Part shown: positions 11,601-21,600 of the stretch, piece by piece
Numbering within the stretch: position 1 is the stretch's first letter
Layout of the letters: every line of letters starts with the position of its first letter
NCBI GenBank assembly: GCA_013398275.1
Contig: VZSE01008980.1
Coordinates: forward strand, 1,190,048-1,254,047
Direction: 5' to 3'
Length of the DNA: 64,000 nucleotides
Origin: Promerops cafer
Taxonomy: Eukaryota; Chordata; Aves; Passeriformes; Nectariniidae
The notes under the pieces: generated by a model
What the model was told of the DNA's origin: nothing
The model's input: only the letters and a program-made list of their open reading frames with translations
Database searches by the model: none
Program-made: the position numbers and the translations under genes

Positions 11601-12599
11601 TTCCAAGGCATCACTGCAAGTGAGGGAACAATCCACCTTTTCTACCTTAGTGCTCGTTGCAGGTGCCAGGTCCTTCCAGGCAGAGGCCATGCTCTGGCAG
11701 GGAACAGCCAGTAATTGTGGGGAGAACACTTGTGGGTTTATTTAGATACCAGTGCCCTGCTGCTCTTTTGAGGGTGTTTGTTACCCGGCACTTGAAGCTA
11801 CAATTTTTTTGCTGTGCACCTGAAAGGGCTTTTTAATTTGTGAGAAGAGGGCTGGGATGCTTTTTAAGTCATGGAAGGGAACTGGTCAGGGGAGACAGTC
11901 TCACTTCTTTGACATAATGTGGAACTGCAGTAGTGAAATCCACATTAAATTAAGACAGATGAGTGCGGAAGGAGTTGTTGGAGGAGTTTGCTGTGTGTAG
12001 CACAAGAGAGCCAAATCTGTGTTCCCCTGGTTGTGTCTCAACACCACAGATGCCTGAAGCTGCCTGGCACGGGGCTGTTTCTGCTCAGATTGAGTTGAAA
12101 TAGGAGTTTTCACAGGATGACATTGAGCTCTGAATGAAGGCTTTGGCTCTGTCACAATTTTTCTGCACTGAGAGGAGGGAGCTCTGGCCTCTGCTGCTTT
12201 CTCTGACAAGAAACCCTGTTTTGAAGTGTACAGGAGAGCACTAAATCTCAGCTCCCTGTGAGTTATTTCCTTTGAGCTCTTGATTTCACTCTAGCACATG
12301 CACCCCCGGTACGATCCAGGATGGATGAGGTTCCATCCATTTCTTGTGAATACCTCATGGATCCCCAACAGCTGCCAGCAATTTATTTTGGGTACAATCA
12401 GTTAACGTTTTGGTGAAGTGCTTTGAAGAGGAACAGCATCCTCAAACGCTGAGCTTTGTTTCATTATTAGTGCTATTTAACATCTCTATGCAGCTGAACT
12501 ACTGTCAGACATGCTCACTGAATAACAAGGTTTGTGTCTGGATCTTCTCTGCAGAGGCAGATTTCTGGCCCAGGGGTGGTGCAGTGATCTAACAGAGTC
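11601..12599. other. No gene recognised; unique sequence
   Basis: AT-richer than its surroundings. I see no CR1, LTR or exon-like segment. TTTCATTATTAGTGC around 12460 and similar words are unremarkable. Confidence 0.4.
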
Positions 12600-12830
12600 T
12601 GCAGTTATATAGTGCCTGTCATCCCCCTCTCCCAACATGCTTTACAGGCACCACTTAATTCTCACCACTTGGTAGGGCGGGCTGGCAATCCATCATCTGT
12701 GATTCCATGATATCCACGCAGAGGCTGAGGGAGAAAGGGTGACCTTTGTGAGGTGAAACAGGAAGGAATTAGACCCAGATTCCCCAGAACCTGCTCTCCC
12801 CACTGCAGTTCAGTGCCCTTGCACTGCATC
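12600..12830 (-). mobile_element. Ancient amniote SINE/LINE tail relic (MIR- or L2-like)
   Basis: TTATATAGTGCCTGTCATCC, CATGCTTTACAGG, TTAATTCTCACCA and GGTGACCTTTGTGAGG are in the order seen in very old interspersed repeats of amniotes read in reverse (sense words: GTAAAGCGCTTTGAG, GGATGAAAGGCGCTATATAA). A sense-orientation relative lies at 36.1 kb. Heavily diverged, so family assignment is uncertain. Confidence 0.45.
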
Positions 12831-13630
12831 CATACCACGGCCTCATAGGAACCTCTCCCACTCCTTGCAAAGGGATCTGGCAGCTGCTGTCTTTAGATAT
12901 TCTTATTTTGGATCAAAAAGCCCAGTTTGCTGCTGTGCAAAAAGCTTGTGCACTGCAGAGGTTGAAATCCAAAGAAGCAGGAGACATCCAGGGTAAACAG
13001 GAAAGCAGGAATGAGCGACTGCTGAAGCCATGTGAAGTTTGGAGTGAGGTTTCTGTCACCAAGGGATGGGTTGTTGTCTTTGCTTTCTCTTCTTGTGATG
13101 CCACCTGGGGACCAGCTATTGATTATGTTATTTAATTCCATTTCTGGCCAGCAGGATTGCTGGGAGAGCTCTCCAAGGAGCTGCTGTTTGGGATGCTGTG
13201 GGAAACCAGTCTGAGCAGAGGCCACCCAGCAGCCTAAATCCCCCTCCTGGGAGTGGGGCAGGGACTGAGCCAGTCCCTCTGTGTCAGAGCAGGGCAGCTT
13301 TCCTGCTCTCTCCTGGGGCTGTCCAAACTGATGGCTGTCAATCCCCCTTTTTGCCAGAAACATTTTAAAAAGTCCCTCTGAAACTGAGGATGTGATATGA
13401 GGAGATGGAGCTGAGGAACTCCATCACGTCTTGGACGTGAACACGTAGCCTAGAAGACTTTGAAAGCAGTTCCTCCCCTCTGTGCATCCCCCAACCCACC
13501 CCAGGACAGCACTAACGTGGAAATGAAATAAATTAACTGCCTCTGCTATTCTGACAGATAAAGAGCAGCTCTTCATGAGGGCCCTCGGTGGTGTTCTCCC
13601 TGCCAAGAGTCATTTCAACAGCGTCCTTAG

Positions 13631-14127
13631 TGTCAGGAAAATTCATCCACAAACACCAGAGGTTGATGTCCAAAAAGGAGACAGAGGAGTCCTGGAACAT
13701 TATTTGAATAAAGGGAGAAGCCATGGGGCATTTCCCCTGGGGTCTCACAGATTTTTGGAGGATGCAGCCTCCTTTTTATCCCAATTTCCCAGCCACATTT
13801 CCCTCTCTCTTTCCCCATTGGCTGAGGCACTTGAGAGGCACAGACTTCCCAGAATGCCTAATCCCTGAGATTCCCCTTTAATGTATAACCCCCCTTTAAT
13901 TTTTAATTCCTATGGAATGTATGGGTTTTCCCCATTGTTCCTTTCATCTTTCAATATCCAATTCCATTTCTCAGCACACCTAAAGTTTGTTTGTAAAGGC
14001 AAATATCTTCTTTTCCATCCATCACTCAGTGGGATCCTTCCCACTGATTCTTTTCTCTCTCAGTGCTGGTTTTATCCACCAGCAGACCCAGGGCTGGTTT
14101 GTAAAGACAAATCCCTCGTTCCTCTCA
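13631..14127 (-). mobile_element. Solo LTR, family A copy 2 (ERV, class I-like)
   Basis: Exactly 497 bp, the same as the + copy at 4.1-4.6 kb and similar over its whole length. On the minus strand it runs TGAGAGGAACG to TTTTCCTGACA. It is flanked by a perfect 4-bp target-site duplication, TTAG on plus (13627-13630 and 14128-14131), different from that of copy 1, so the two copies integrated independently. The TATA-like motif is kept (plus TTTTTAT near 13773). The polyadenylation hexamer is changed to AATAAT by one base. No internal viral sequence remains. Confidence 0.88.
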
Positions 14128-14229
14128 TTAGTGACTTCTCTCTGCTGAAGCACCAGCGAGAGCTGACGGGGGAGACCCCTGGGTCAGTGCTGTGCTGAAC
14201 ATCTGTCTGCAGCTCCAGCTGTTTGCACC

Positions 14230-14450
14230 CTGCGTGGGGAACCTCCTTCCCTCAGCCCCACGCCGGGACACGGATTCACAGCTCCCTCCAAGGCTCGGCG
14301 ATTGCTCGCAGCAAAGTTCGGGGTGACCGACAGTCGGAGCAGGGAAAATCCCTCCTGCTGGCTCACAGCTTTATAAACGCCCTGCTCCTCGCAGGGAGGG
14401 ATTTTCCTGCTAGCCCGGCAGCCGTGATGGGCGAAAAGTGCCCTAAGCAG
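14230..14450 (+). promoter_or_regulatory. CpG-enriched segment with TATA-like motif
   Basis: Roughly a dozen CpG in about 220 bases (GCCGGGACACGG, CTCGGCGATTGCTCGC, GACCGACAGTCGG), in contrast to CpG-poor flanks. CTTTATAAACGCC at about 14368 is a TATA-like motif. It begins about 100 bases beyond LTR A2. No adjoining exon is evident. It could be a promoter or enhancer or simply unmethylated GC-rich DNA. Confidence 0.3.
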
Positions 14451-14805
14451 CCCTCAGTGGGATTGGGAATTGGGGCCCCTTCACCACCGCAGCCGATTTA
14501 TCCTCTTAACGTGCTCATTAAGAAAACAAGGTTATCTGCATCTTAAAGCAGGGAATAGACTCTGTTACTGCCCTCAGGTCTCCTTGGTCCCAGTGCCTGC
14601 AGCTGGTGCTTTACTGGAGTCTTAAATGTCCCCCTGCTCACCGGGTCCAGGGCCTGCAAAGGGATTCGAGGTGCCTGAATATGGCCCTTGAGGACTGCCA
14701 CAAAAGTGCATCCCAGGGAAGGGATGCAAAACACTTTAACCCCTGTAAAAGCCCACACAGAAGCCTTGTGGTGTTAAACAGAGGTGGTGTACAGAAAGGG
14801 TGATA

Positions 14806-14976
14806 AAGCACTGAAATCATCTGCTGGGGAGGTGGTGGAGTCACCATCCCTGGGTGTGGTTAACACAGACTGGATGTGGCACTCGGTGCCAGGGTTTGGT
14901 TGAGGTGTTGGGGCTGGGTTGGGCTTGATGATCTTGGAGGTCTCTTCCAACCTGGAGATTCTGGGATTCTGTGAAA
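14806..14976 (+). mobile_element. CR1 LINE 3'-end fragment
   Basis: GGGAGGTGGTGGAGTCACC, CATCCCTGGGTGTGGTTAA, GACTGGATGTGGCACTC, GGTTTGGTTGAGGTG, GGAGGTCTCTTCCAACCTGG and a GATTCTGGGATTCTGTG tail. Same subfamily as the inner element of the nested CR1 at 3.7 kb. Confidence 0.9.
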
Positions 14977-15654
14977 CCTTCAGACTCGCCAGCTGAGGCT
15001 GCCCAGGTCCCTGTGTGTGCCAGGTTTGTGTGTGAAGCTCTCTCCTGCAGGCAATGCTGTGCAGGGTCATCTCTGCCCAGTGAGCTGAGGTTCAGGATTG
15101 GCAGCCTGATAAAATAAACCAGCCAAAAATTTGCCTGGAATTCTAAAGTCTGGTTTAGGGCTGTTAAATTTGAAACCAATCAAGCCAAACTTTGAAAGCC
15201 ATTTACTTTCTGAACTCTTCTTTGCTTGCTTGTTCAAATACTGGGAGGGAAGCCAGCTCTGGAAATGAAGTCACTTTTGAAAATGGCTGCTCTCCCCAGA
15301 AGGAGGCTCTGAAAATTCCCATTGTAATTTAAAGTCATTTTCCCCCACTCCTCCACCCCCCAAAAAATATTATGAACTTGGCTTCTGAATCAGCCCCTCC
15401 CATATGTCCTCAAATTAAAAAAGTTTTGGGATGGGGGGGGGAAGACACTGGCACTGCAAGACCTTTTTTATGACACCGATTTTATTGCATAGGATTCAGC
15501 CCATTGACAGGCTGTAAAAGTTTATTGGAAGCAGATAGAGCCCGTCAATGGGCTGACCAGTGCCCCTGGCTGGGATTCCTCCCCGGGCTGCTGCAGAAGG
15601 GATGTGGCTTTGTGGCATTTTCTGCTCTTTGGCTGGGTCATCCCTGGGGAGAAT
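14977..15654. other. No gene recognised; unique sequence
   Basis: Contains an A/T-rich stretch with a G9 run near 15434 (ATGGGGGGGGGAAG) and no repeat family I can name. Confidence 0.4.
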
Positions 15655-15895
15655 TCCCTGCAGGGAAATGCCCGCGGGGAGCCACCGGCACTGCACAGGG
15701 TGTGAGCCGGTTCTCACTGAGACGCGGTGCTGACGGGCTCCGTGGTGAATCTTTGGGGTGAAATGCATGGCCGGGGCTATCCGTGCAAGTAGGGCTCTCC
15801 CTGGCAGCTGGACTGCACCTGGATAAAATTCCCGTGAGTGCGAGGGCACTGCGGGGGCGGCGTCAGCATCGGGTGCGAGCTCTTCTGAGAAGAGG
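15655..15895. promoter_or_regulatory. Short CpG-rich segment
   Basis: About 17 CpG in 240 bases (CCCGCGGGG, GACGCGGTG, GCGGGGGCGGCGTC, CATCGGGTGCGAG), well above the surrounding density. It is shorter than typical gene-promoter islands and I see no exon or splice donor next to it, so a distal regulatory element or an unannotated non-coding promoter are equally possible. Confidence 0.3.
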
Positions 15896-17000
15896 AGCAT
15901 CCCTCTCACAGAGCCCACCAGAAAACCTGCAAACCAAGGCCGTGCTGTCACTTGGGACTCTCGTGAGCTTGGAAGGGAGCTTTTTCTCAGGAAAATGGCT
16001 CTTGGTTCCAAAGGAAAGCTGTTACTAGTTCCTGTGTGCTTTTGCAGGATACCTGGCCCAGCTGTGGCACAAGTTTAATGTGCCTTGGGTGTGCAAAAGC
16101 CTTGGAAGTGTTGGGGGCTGCCCACCACATTGTGCTGCCTCGTCCCTCAGGGGCTTTGGAGTTTCTCCCAGCAGTCCTTGGTGATTTGGGTCAGTTGACC
16201 TTAGGTGCAAGGTGAGTTTTGCCTTTACCTGTGCTCTGTGCGTGTTCCCCGCTTTGTGCTGAGCTGCTGCAGCAAAGTTTGGCCAAAACAGAGTGAGATC
16301 CCCAGCGGGGGGCAGGGTGCCAGATCTGCTGTGTTCCCAGGGCAATGAACTTGAATAACTCTTTCCCTTTGAGACACCCAGAGACCCTCAGCAGGACAGG
16401 GCTGTGTCCCCCTGCCAGACCCCTCACCTCGTTGGCCTGTGCCAGTTTGGCTGTGCTGTCAGCAGTCGTTTTCTGGGGGGGCAGCATTAGGTAAGCCCCT
16501 GGTTTTGTATCCACAACAGAGTTGCATCAAGGTTGCCGCGTGTCATTTCATCACTCTGGCAAACGACAGGCTCGGGGCTTGGAGTGTGGAACCTTATTTT
16601 TTAATAAAGGAAAAATCTTTGCACTTTTTATTCTGCAGCTGTCAGCGATCTCACTTGGCTCGGCCCTGGAGGAGTTCAGCTGGCCCTCGTGTTAAGGAAA
16701 ACCAACAAATTAGTACAGATGTTTTTCTGAGAGCTACGGGGATCAGGGATCAGTGATTTAATACTGCCTGATATTTGATAGAGGACGCCCAGGGAATATG
16801 TGCTGGAAACCAGGAAGTAATATTACTTGAAATCAAAATATAAATATGTTCCTAAAGGTTTAGGTAATTTTTTGCAATTTCCCCTTGTACAGTTTTAAAT
16901 GAGGTCTCTCCTCCTCCTCCTGTTCTCACTACACTTGTTCATGTAGGAGCTGGATTCAAAAAGCCTGGGAGTAAAATGGAGGCTTTCTGGGGGAGTTTTG
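15896..17000. other. No gene recognised; unique sequence
   Basis: An AT-rich portion at 16780-16880 and no recognisable mobile element or exon. Confidence 0.4.
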
Positions 17001-17472
17001 TAGAATCATAGAGTCCCAGAATGGTTTGTGTTAGAAACGACCTTCAAGGTCATCTCATTCCACCCCTGCCATGGCAAGGACACCTTCCCCTATCCCAGGC
17101 TGCTCCAAGCCCCAATGTCCAGCCTGGCCTTGGGCACTGCCAGGGATCCAGGGGCAGCCACAGCTGCTCTGGGCACCCTGTGCCAGGGCCTGCCCACCCT
17201 CACAGGGAACAATTCCTAATTCCCAATATCCCATCCATCCCTGCCCTCTGGCAGTGGGAGCCATTCCCTGTGTCCTGTCCCTCCATCCCTTGTCCCCAGT
17301 CCCTCTCCAGCTCTCCTGGAGCCCCTTCAGGCCCTGCAAGGGGCTCTGAGCTCTCCCTGGAGCCTTCTCTTCTCCAGGTGAGCACCCCCAGCTCTCCCAG
17401 CCTGGCTCCAGAGCAGAGGGGCTCCAGCCCTGGGAGCATCTCTGTGATCTCCTCTGGACTCACTCCAGTAAG
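17001..17472 (-). mobile_element. CR1 LINE 3' portion, about 470 bp
   Basis: One of the longer CR1 copies here. Reading from the low-coordinate end it has the reversed tail (AATCATAGAGTCCCAGAATGG), CACCTTCCCCTATCCCAGG, CAAGCCCCAATGTCCAGCC, CTGGGCACCCTGTGCCAGGG and GGAGCCATTCCCTGTGTCCT, then extends into the CR1 3'-UTR/ORF2-end region (GATCTCCTCTGGACTCACTCC). Long antisense frames here are repeat-derived and should not be called genes. Confidence 0.92.
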
Positions 17473-17625
17473 CCAACAGCTGAGGAGCACACATTTAAAA
17501 GCAGATATTTTGGGAGGAAAGTAGCCTTCAGTGCCAGAGGTAGAATTTTGCCTTTGGGAAGCATTCAGGCTTCGGGATCCACCATTCATTGTGCCCTCCC
17601 TGCTTCTTCCAACCCTGAGAACTCA

Positions 17626-17715
17626 TGAGAATCAGAATATTCCATGATCCTGTAACTCTGGGAACTGAGTTGGACCCACAAGGATCATCAATTCCACCTC
17701 CTGGCCTTCAGCTTA
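17626..17715 (-). mobile_element. Diverged CR1 LINE tail, second subfamily
   Basis: GTTGGACCCACAAGGATCATC and CCACCTCCTGGCC match the older CR1 subfamily whose sense end is 'GATCCTTGTGGGTCCCTTCC'. Short and diverged. Confidence 0.6.
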
Positions 17716-19189
17716 GAGCTCCTGCCCAGATACATCTTTAGGAAGGGACAGCACGGGGATGGGAAGTCACTGTGGCACCTCTCCTGTTGTTGACATGCCA
17801 ACAAGTTATTTTTCCGAGGGCTTTGGGGCATCACTGATTCCTGATGGTCCAAAAGGCCCCAAGTCTGTTGCCTTTCAGCATTTTATATTCACGCATGTGT
17901 ACAAGGTATGAAACCAAGTGTAGGAAGGGACCCTCAAGTCATTTTCCACAGGTTCTGGATTTGGGGGACACCTCTGAGTAGACTTACCAGGACCATGAGG
18001 AGTATCTGCAATTCTTCTCGGTGGCTCTGGCCACTTAGGGCCTCCTGCTGTGTCATGCTGGTGAGTCTGTGCCTGCCACATCTCCTCCACGGGGTTTTTG
18101 TGTTGCTCAACGGCTTCACCGCTGCTGGGTTGGGTTTGCTGATACCTAAATAACTCACAGCATGAGAATTCATTCACACCCTCCAAAAACCACAAGATAT
18201 GGAAAAATTCATGTTATTCTTGACTCTCAAAAACATAGCAGTGACTGAGATGAAGTCATAAGGGCTCTGCAATGATCATCAGGGGGATTCTGAAGTAATT
18301 CCCAGGCCCTCTCTCTGTCCCTGGGATGCCCAGGGTACCCCAGCTGTCTGGCAGAGGGGAGTGCATTGCTCAGTACTGGCAATTTTGGAGTGAAAAACGA
18401 CATTTCTGCTCAACTTGCTGCTGCCCCACTTGGAGCCTGCAGGGCCTCACAAGCAGGCACAAGATGCCAGGGTTGTGGCTGAAGATTTTTGGGTTGGAAA
18501 ACTTGCTGGCTCCTGAAGGTCACACCACAGCTGACCTCCCAGGCTGCTGCTGGGCCTGGGGCAGGGCAGTGATGCTGCTGGAGCTGAGGTGCATCCTCTG
18601 GGTAATATGGAACTCGGGAGCATTAGGAAGTTTGGCTGCTCAAACCCCATTGCTTCATTCTGGAAGATGACACAACCAGCAACTCTTTCCCCTCACATTT
18701 CCCTTCTTGCCCTTGGGTGAGATCCCAAACCCTTCCTGATGTGTAATGGATTTACTGGTCCCTCATCAGCGGGATGTTGTTCTGTCCTGGTGCTCGTGGC
18801 TGTTTCAGAGTGTTGCAGCTTTTGGTGTGTGCCTGGAAACATCCCCAGTGTTCACCCTTGTGCTGCAGCTCGTGGATTTGGACTCAAGTAAATGAACTTC
18901 TCATGAATGTCAAGTTGTGTTGTACTGAAAACAAAACTCATTAGAAGCCAGTGGTCATGGAAGTGTTGAGCCGAGGAAATCCAGAGCAGGGAGTGACAAT
19001 GTCCTGCCCTTCACACCGGGGAAATTCCTGCTGTGGCTGTTCCTTTCCCTTCTCTCCTCCAGTTGTGCCTTCCTGCAGCACACGGAGACTCAAGGGTCGC
19101 TTGCCCATCCTAGCCCAGGATTTCTTGGCTTGCTGGGATTCTGTAACTCTTTTGGTAGTCCTTCTACAGGGATAGGAAGGCTGAGGTTT
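17716..19189. other. No gene recognised; unique sequence
   Basis: Frames of 80-115 codons at 17.9-18.2 and 18.3-18.7 kb occur on both strands over the same bases and have no supporting features. Confidence 0.4.
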
Positions 19190-19640
19190 TTGTAACGGCT
19201 CAGTTGGCTTTAAATTGTATAAACTTCATACTCTTTTTACATCCAGCCTGCAAACTTAAGGAACGTATTCAACTCCGAAACAATTTCTCAACTTAGTGAC
19301 AAATCTGCTTCCTATAAACCCAAGCTGTTGGCATTTGCTCTTACGCTCCTTTAATGCTTTATTAATGAAGTTCTTTTACAGCTGTTCCATTATTTCACCT
19401 GGGATAAGAGTCAGGGTCACAGGTGGATAATTATGTGGGTCATCCTGTTTCTATCCTCTTAAAAATCTGGCACGACATAAGCTTTCTTCCAGCCCTCAGT
19501 GTTCCAAAGACTTATTAAAAGTCAACATTAACAATCCAGAGCACTCTCTGGCCAGGACTCTTTTAAATACGAGTTCTCTGTGCTTGCTGATTTCAAAAGA
19601 CCTCATTTACTAGCTGTGGCTTAACATCCTCCTTAGTTGC
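19190..19640 (-). pseudogene. Ancient LINE reverse-transcriptase relic (CR1/L3-like ORF2)
   Basis: On the minus strand, bases about 19445-19379 translate to NYPPVTLTLIPGEIMEQL, a good match to the LINE reverse-transcriptase motif NYRPVSLTSIPGKIMEQL. Downstream, stops and shifts appear, but nucleotide words such as TCATTAATAAAGCATTAAAGG and GGGTTTATAGGAAGCAGATTTGTCA continue the order expected of an old amniote CR1-like ORF2. Upstream, CTTTGGAACACTGAGGGCTGG and TGCCAGATTTTTAAG fit the preceding region. It is inactive, much older than the CR1 3' ends elsewhere in the window, and has lost both ends. Confidence 0.62.
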
Positions 19641-20033
19641 TGTTGGATTAGGAGCTATTTCATCATTGCGTGACACAAGCAAATCCCGTGGCTTCCTCTC
19701 GAATCCCGAAGGGCCGCGGTACCTTGGAGCTGTGGAAATGCCCCTGCTCTCCTTGGCTGAGTTGATTGGACTCCTTCTGTCGAGTCAATACCATTGTTGG
19801 GGGGGGTTGTTCCTCTAGAGTTAGCTGAGGGCTTTGTCCCAAAGGGAATGATGCAGAGATTTGCTGTTTCCAGGCAGGGAGATCATCACCACGGGGTGAG
19901 GAGCTGCACGTGGCACAAAGCATCAGTCAAGGGGAAGGGAGAAAAGGAAAAAGGGGCAAGGAAGCTTTTCTGCAGTGGAGATTGTCCTAGTGGGAGGGTA
20001 GAGAGTACATTCACATCTAGACTCAGGAATGAG

Positions 20034-20302
20034 GGAATCCCAGAATGGTTTGGGTTGGAAGGAACCTTAAAACCCACCTTGTCCCACCCCTGCCATGGCA
20101 GGGACACCTTCCACTGTCCCAGGTTGCTCTAAGCCCCATCCAGCCTGGCCTTGGACACTCCCAGGGATCATGGGGCAGCCACAGATTCTCTCTGGGCACC
20201 CTGTGCCAGGGCCTCCCCACCCTCCCAGGGAGGAATTCCTTCCCAATATCCCATCTAAACCTCTTTCAGTTTAAAGCCTTTCCCCCTTGTTCTATAGAAA
20301 CG
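20034..20302 (-). mobile_element. CR1 LINE 3'-end fragment
   Basis: Reversed CR1 end: GAATCCCAGAATGGTTTGGG, CACCTTCCACTGTCCCAGG, CCATCCAGCCTGGCCTTGGA, CTGGGCACCCTGTGCCAGGG, CCAATATCCCATCTAAACCT and CCCTTGTTCTAT. Little diverged from the other young copies here. Confidence 0.92.
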
Positions 20303-21329
20303 TTCCAGAGGAAACCTCTGGGACATGTTAGGGTGGGATAGGGGCCATGTGCGTGGCCCTTGGAGAAAGGACTCTTGGATCACAGCAGGATGATGATGGG
20401 GTGAAGGCAGAAAGTGGGAAAAGGCCTTCTGGGTTGGCACTGAAGGGACATCCGTGGCATTACTGGCACAAGAACGTATAAAGGGGTAACCAGAGAGAAA
20501 ACCAGATTTAGCTGGGGTCCCCCAGAGACTCTCCTTGGAGAGGTGCTGCTAACGTGGAAATGAAATGTGAGAAGGGGAGCAAAGGAACAGTGGTTTAGCA
20601 GTGAGCCAGGGAGGCAGGAGCAGAAGACAGGCTGAGTGGAAGTCATCCTTTAAGTGCTGCCACATGGATAGAAGAGCTTGGATCAGCTGAGGAAGAACTG
20701 GCACTGCACATCTGAGGCAGGAGTTCTGCCCAGGCTAGGCTGGGAAGGGTTGCAGAAGTGGAAGGCAGGAAAGCCTTGACCACAGACAGGGAGTGGCCAA
20801 AATGGTACAATGTGGGTGTTGAAGTCTCTCTTATTACTGGACAACTCAATGTTTCCTGCTTGAAACGGGAAGTAGAACATGAACTGATGTGTGGTGGTGT
20901 CTGGCCAAAGTGGTGAGCAGGATGAGCTCGGTTCGTAGGTGGTTGGTTAAAGATGAGCTTTGTTTTGGGGAAAGAATCATGGAGAAACAGCTGCTGGATC
21001 GCTTCTGCTTTATCACAGCTGAGCTCTGAATCTCTGGAAATAAAGTGCCACATATGATGTGGGAGATTTTTTTGCTCCTCTTGGTGGGTGAGAAGCAATG
21101 GAGCACAGAATGGGAGTTCAATAACCATGAGCAGTAAGCAGAGGTGGCTCCCAGCTTCCTATAATTATGCTTTTCTCTGCTTCAGACAGTTTAAAATTAG
21201 CCTGTGTGCCAATTCCATGTTCCTGCAGACCTATACAGGGATTTTAAGCTTTGTATTGCAAAAAATGAGCTATTCAGAAATAAAAAATTTCCAAAGCTTC
21301 CATGAAGGCTTCTGTTGCCTTTTCTGATC
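20303..21329. other. No gene recognised; unique sequence
   Basis: No repeat family identified. An 18-base word (CTAACGTGGAAATGAAAT) is shared with position 13512, which is probably chance or a small unrecognised repeat. Confidence 0.35.
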
Positions 21330-21600
21330 CCACATCAATTGAATATGTGCTGCCTCAAGGTTTAGCCCATTTAATCAATCCCGAGTTAAAAATCTGGGGC
21401 AAGTTTGGCATAAATAGTACCCAGATTCCCATCAAACTGCTCTGTGAACATCTTGCAAATAAATGTGTCTCAGTGCAAAGAAACTCTACACCTGTGACCT
21501 GTGTTACTTGTGATGGCTCCAGATCTCTCTTGAAATGGAATCCTCGAATTTTGTCGTTTTTTGCCTGGTGTTTACTCGAGTACTTGCTATGACACAGAAG
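21330..21600 (+). mobile_element. Possible LTR (U3-R part), weak
   Basis: GGCATAAATAGTACCC (TATA-like) is followed about 50 bases later by CAAATAAATGTG (polyadenylation-like) and a C/T-rich stretch, the layout of an LTR U3-R boundary. I cannot define TG/CA ends or a target-site duplication and see no second copy in the window. Confidence 0.3.

Noticed and set aside
4143..14127. A provirus bounded by LTR A1 and A2
   Set aside because: The LTRs are inverted and have different target-site duplications; no gag-pol-env lies between them.
13512..20566. Shared 18-base word CTAACGTGGAAATGAAAT at 13512 and about 20549
   Set aside because: Similarity does not extend beyond the word in either direction, so no repeat can be supported.
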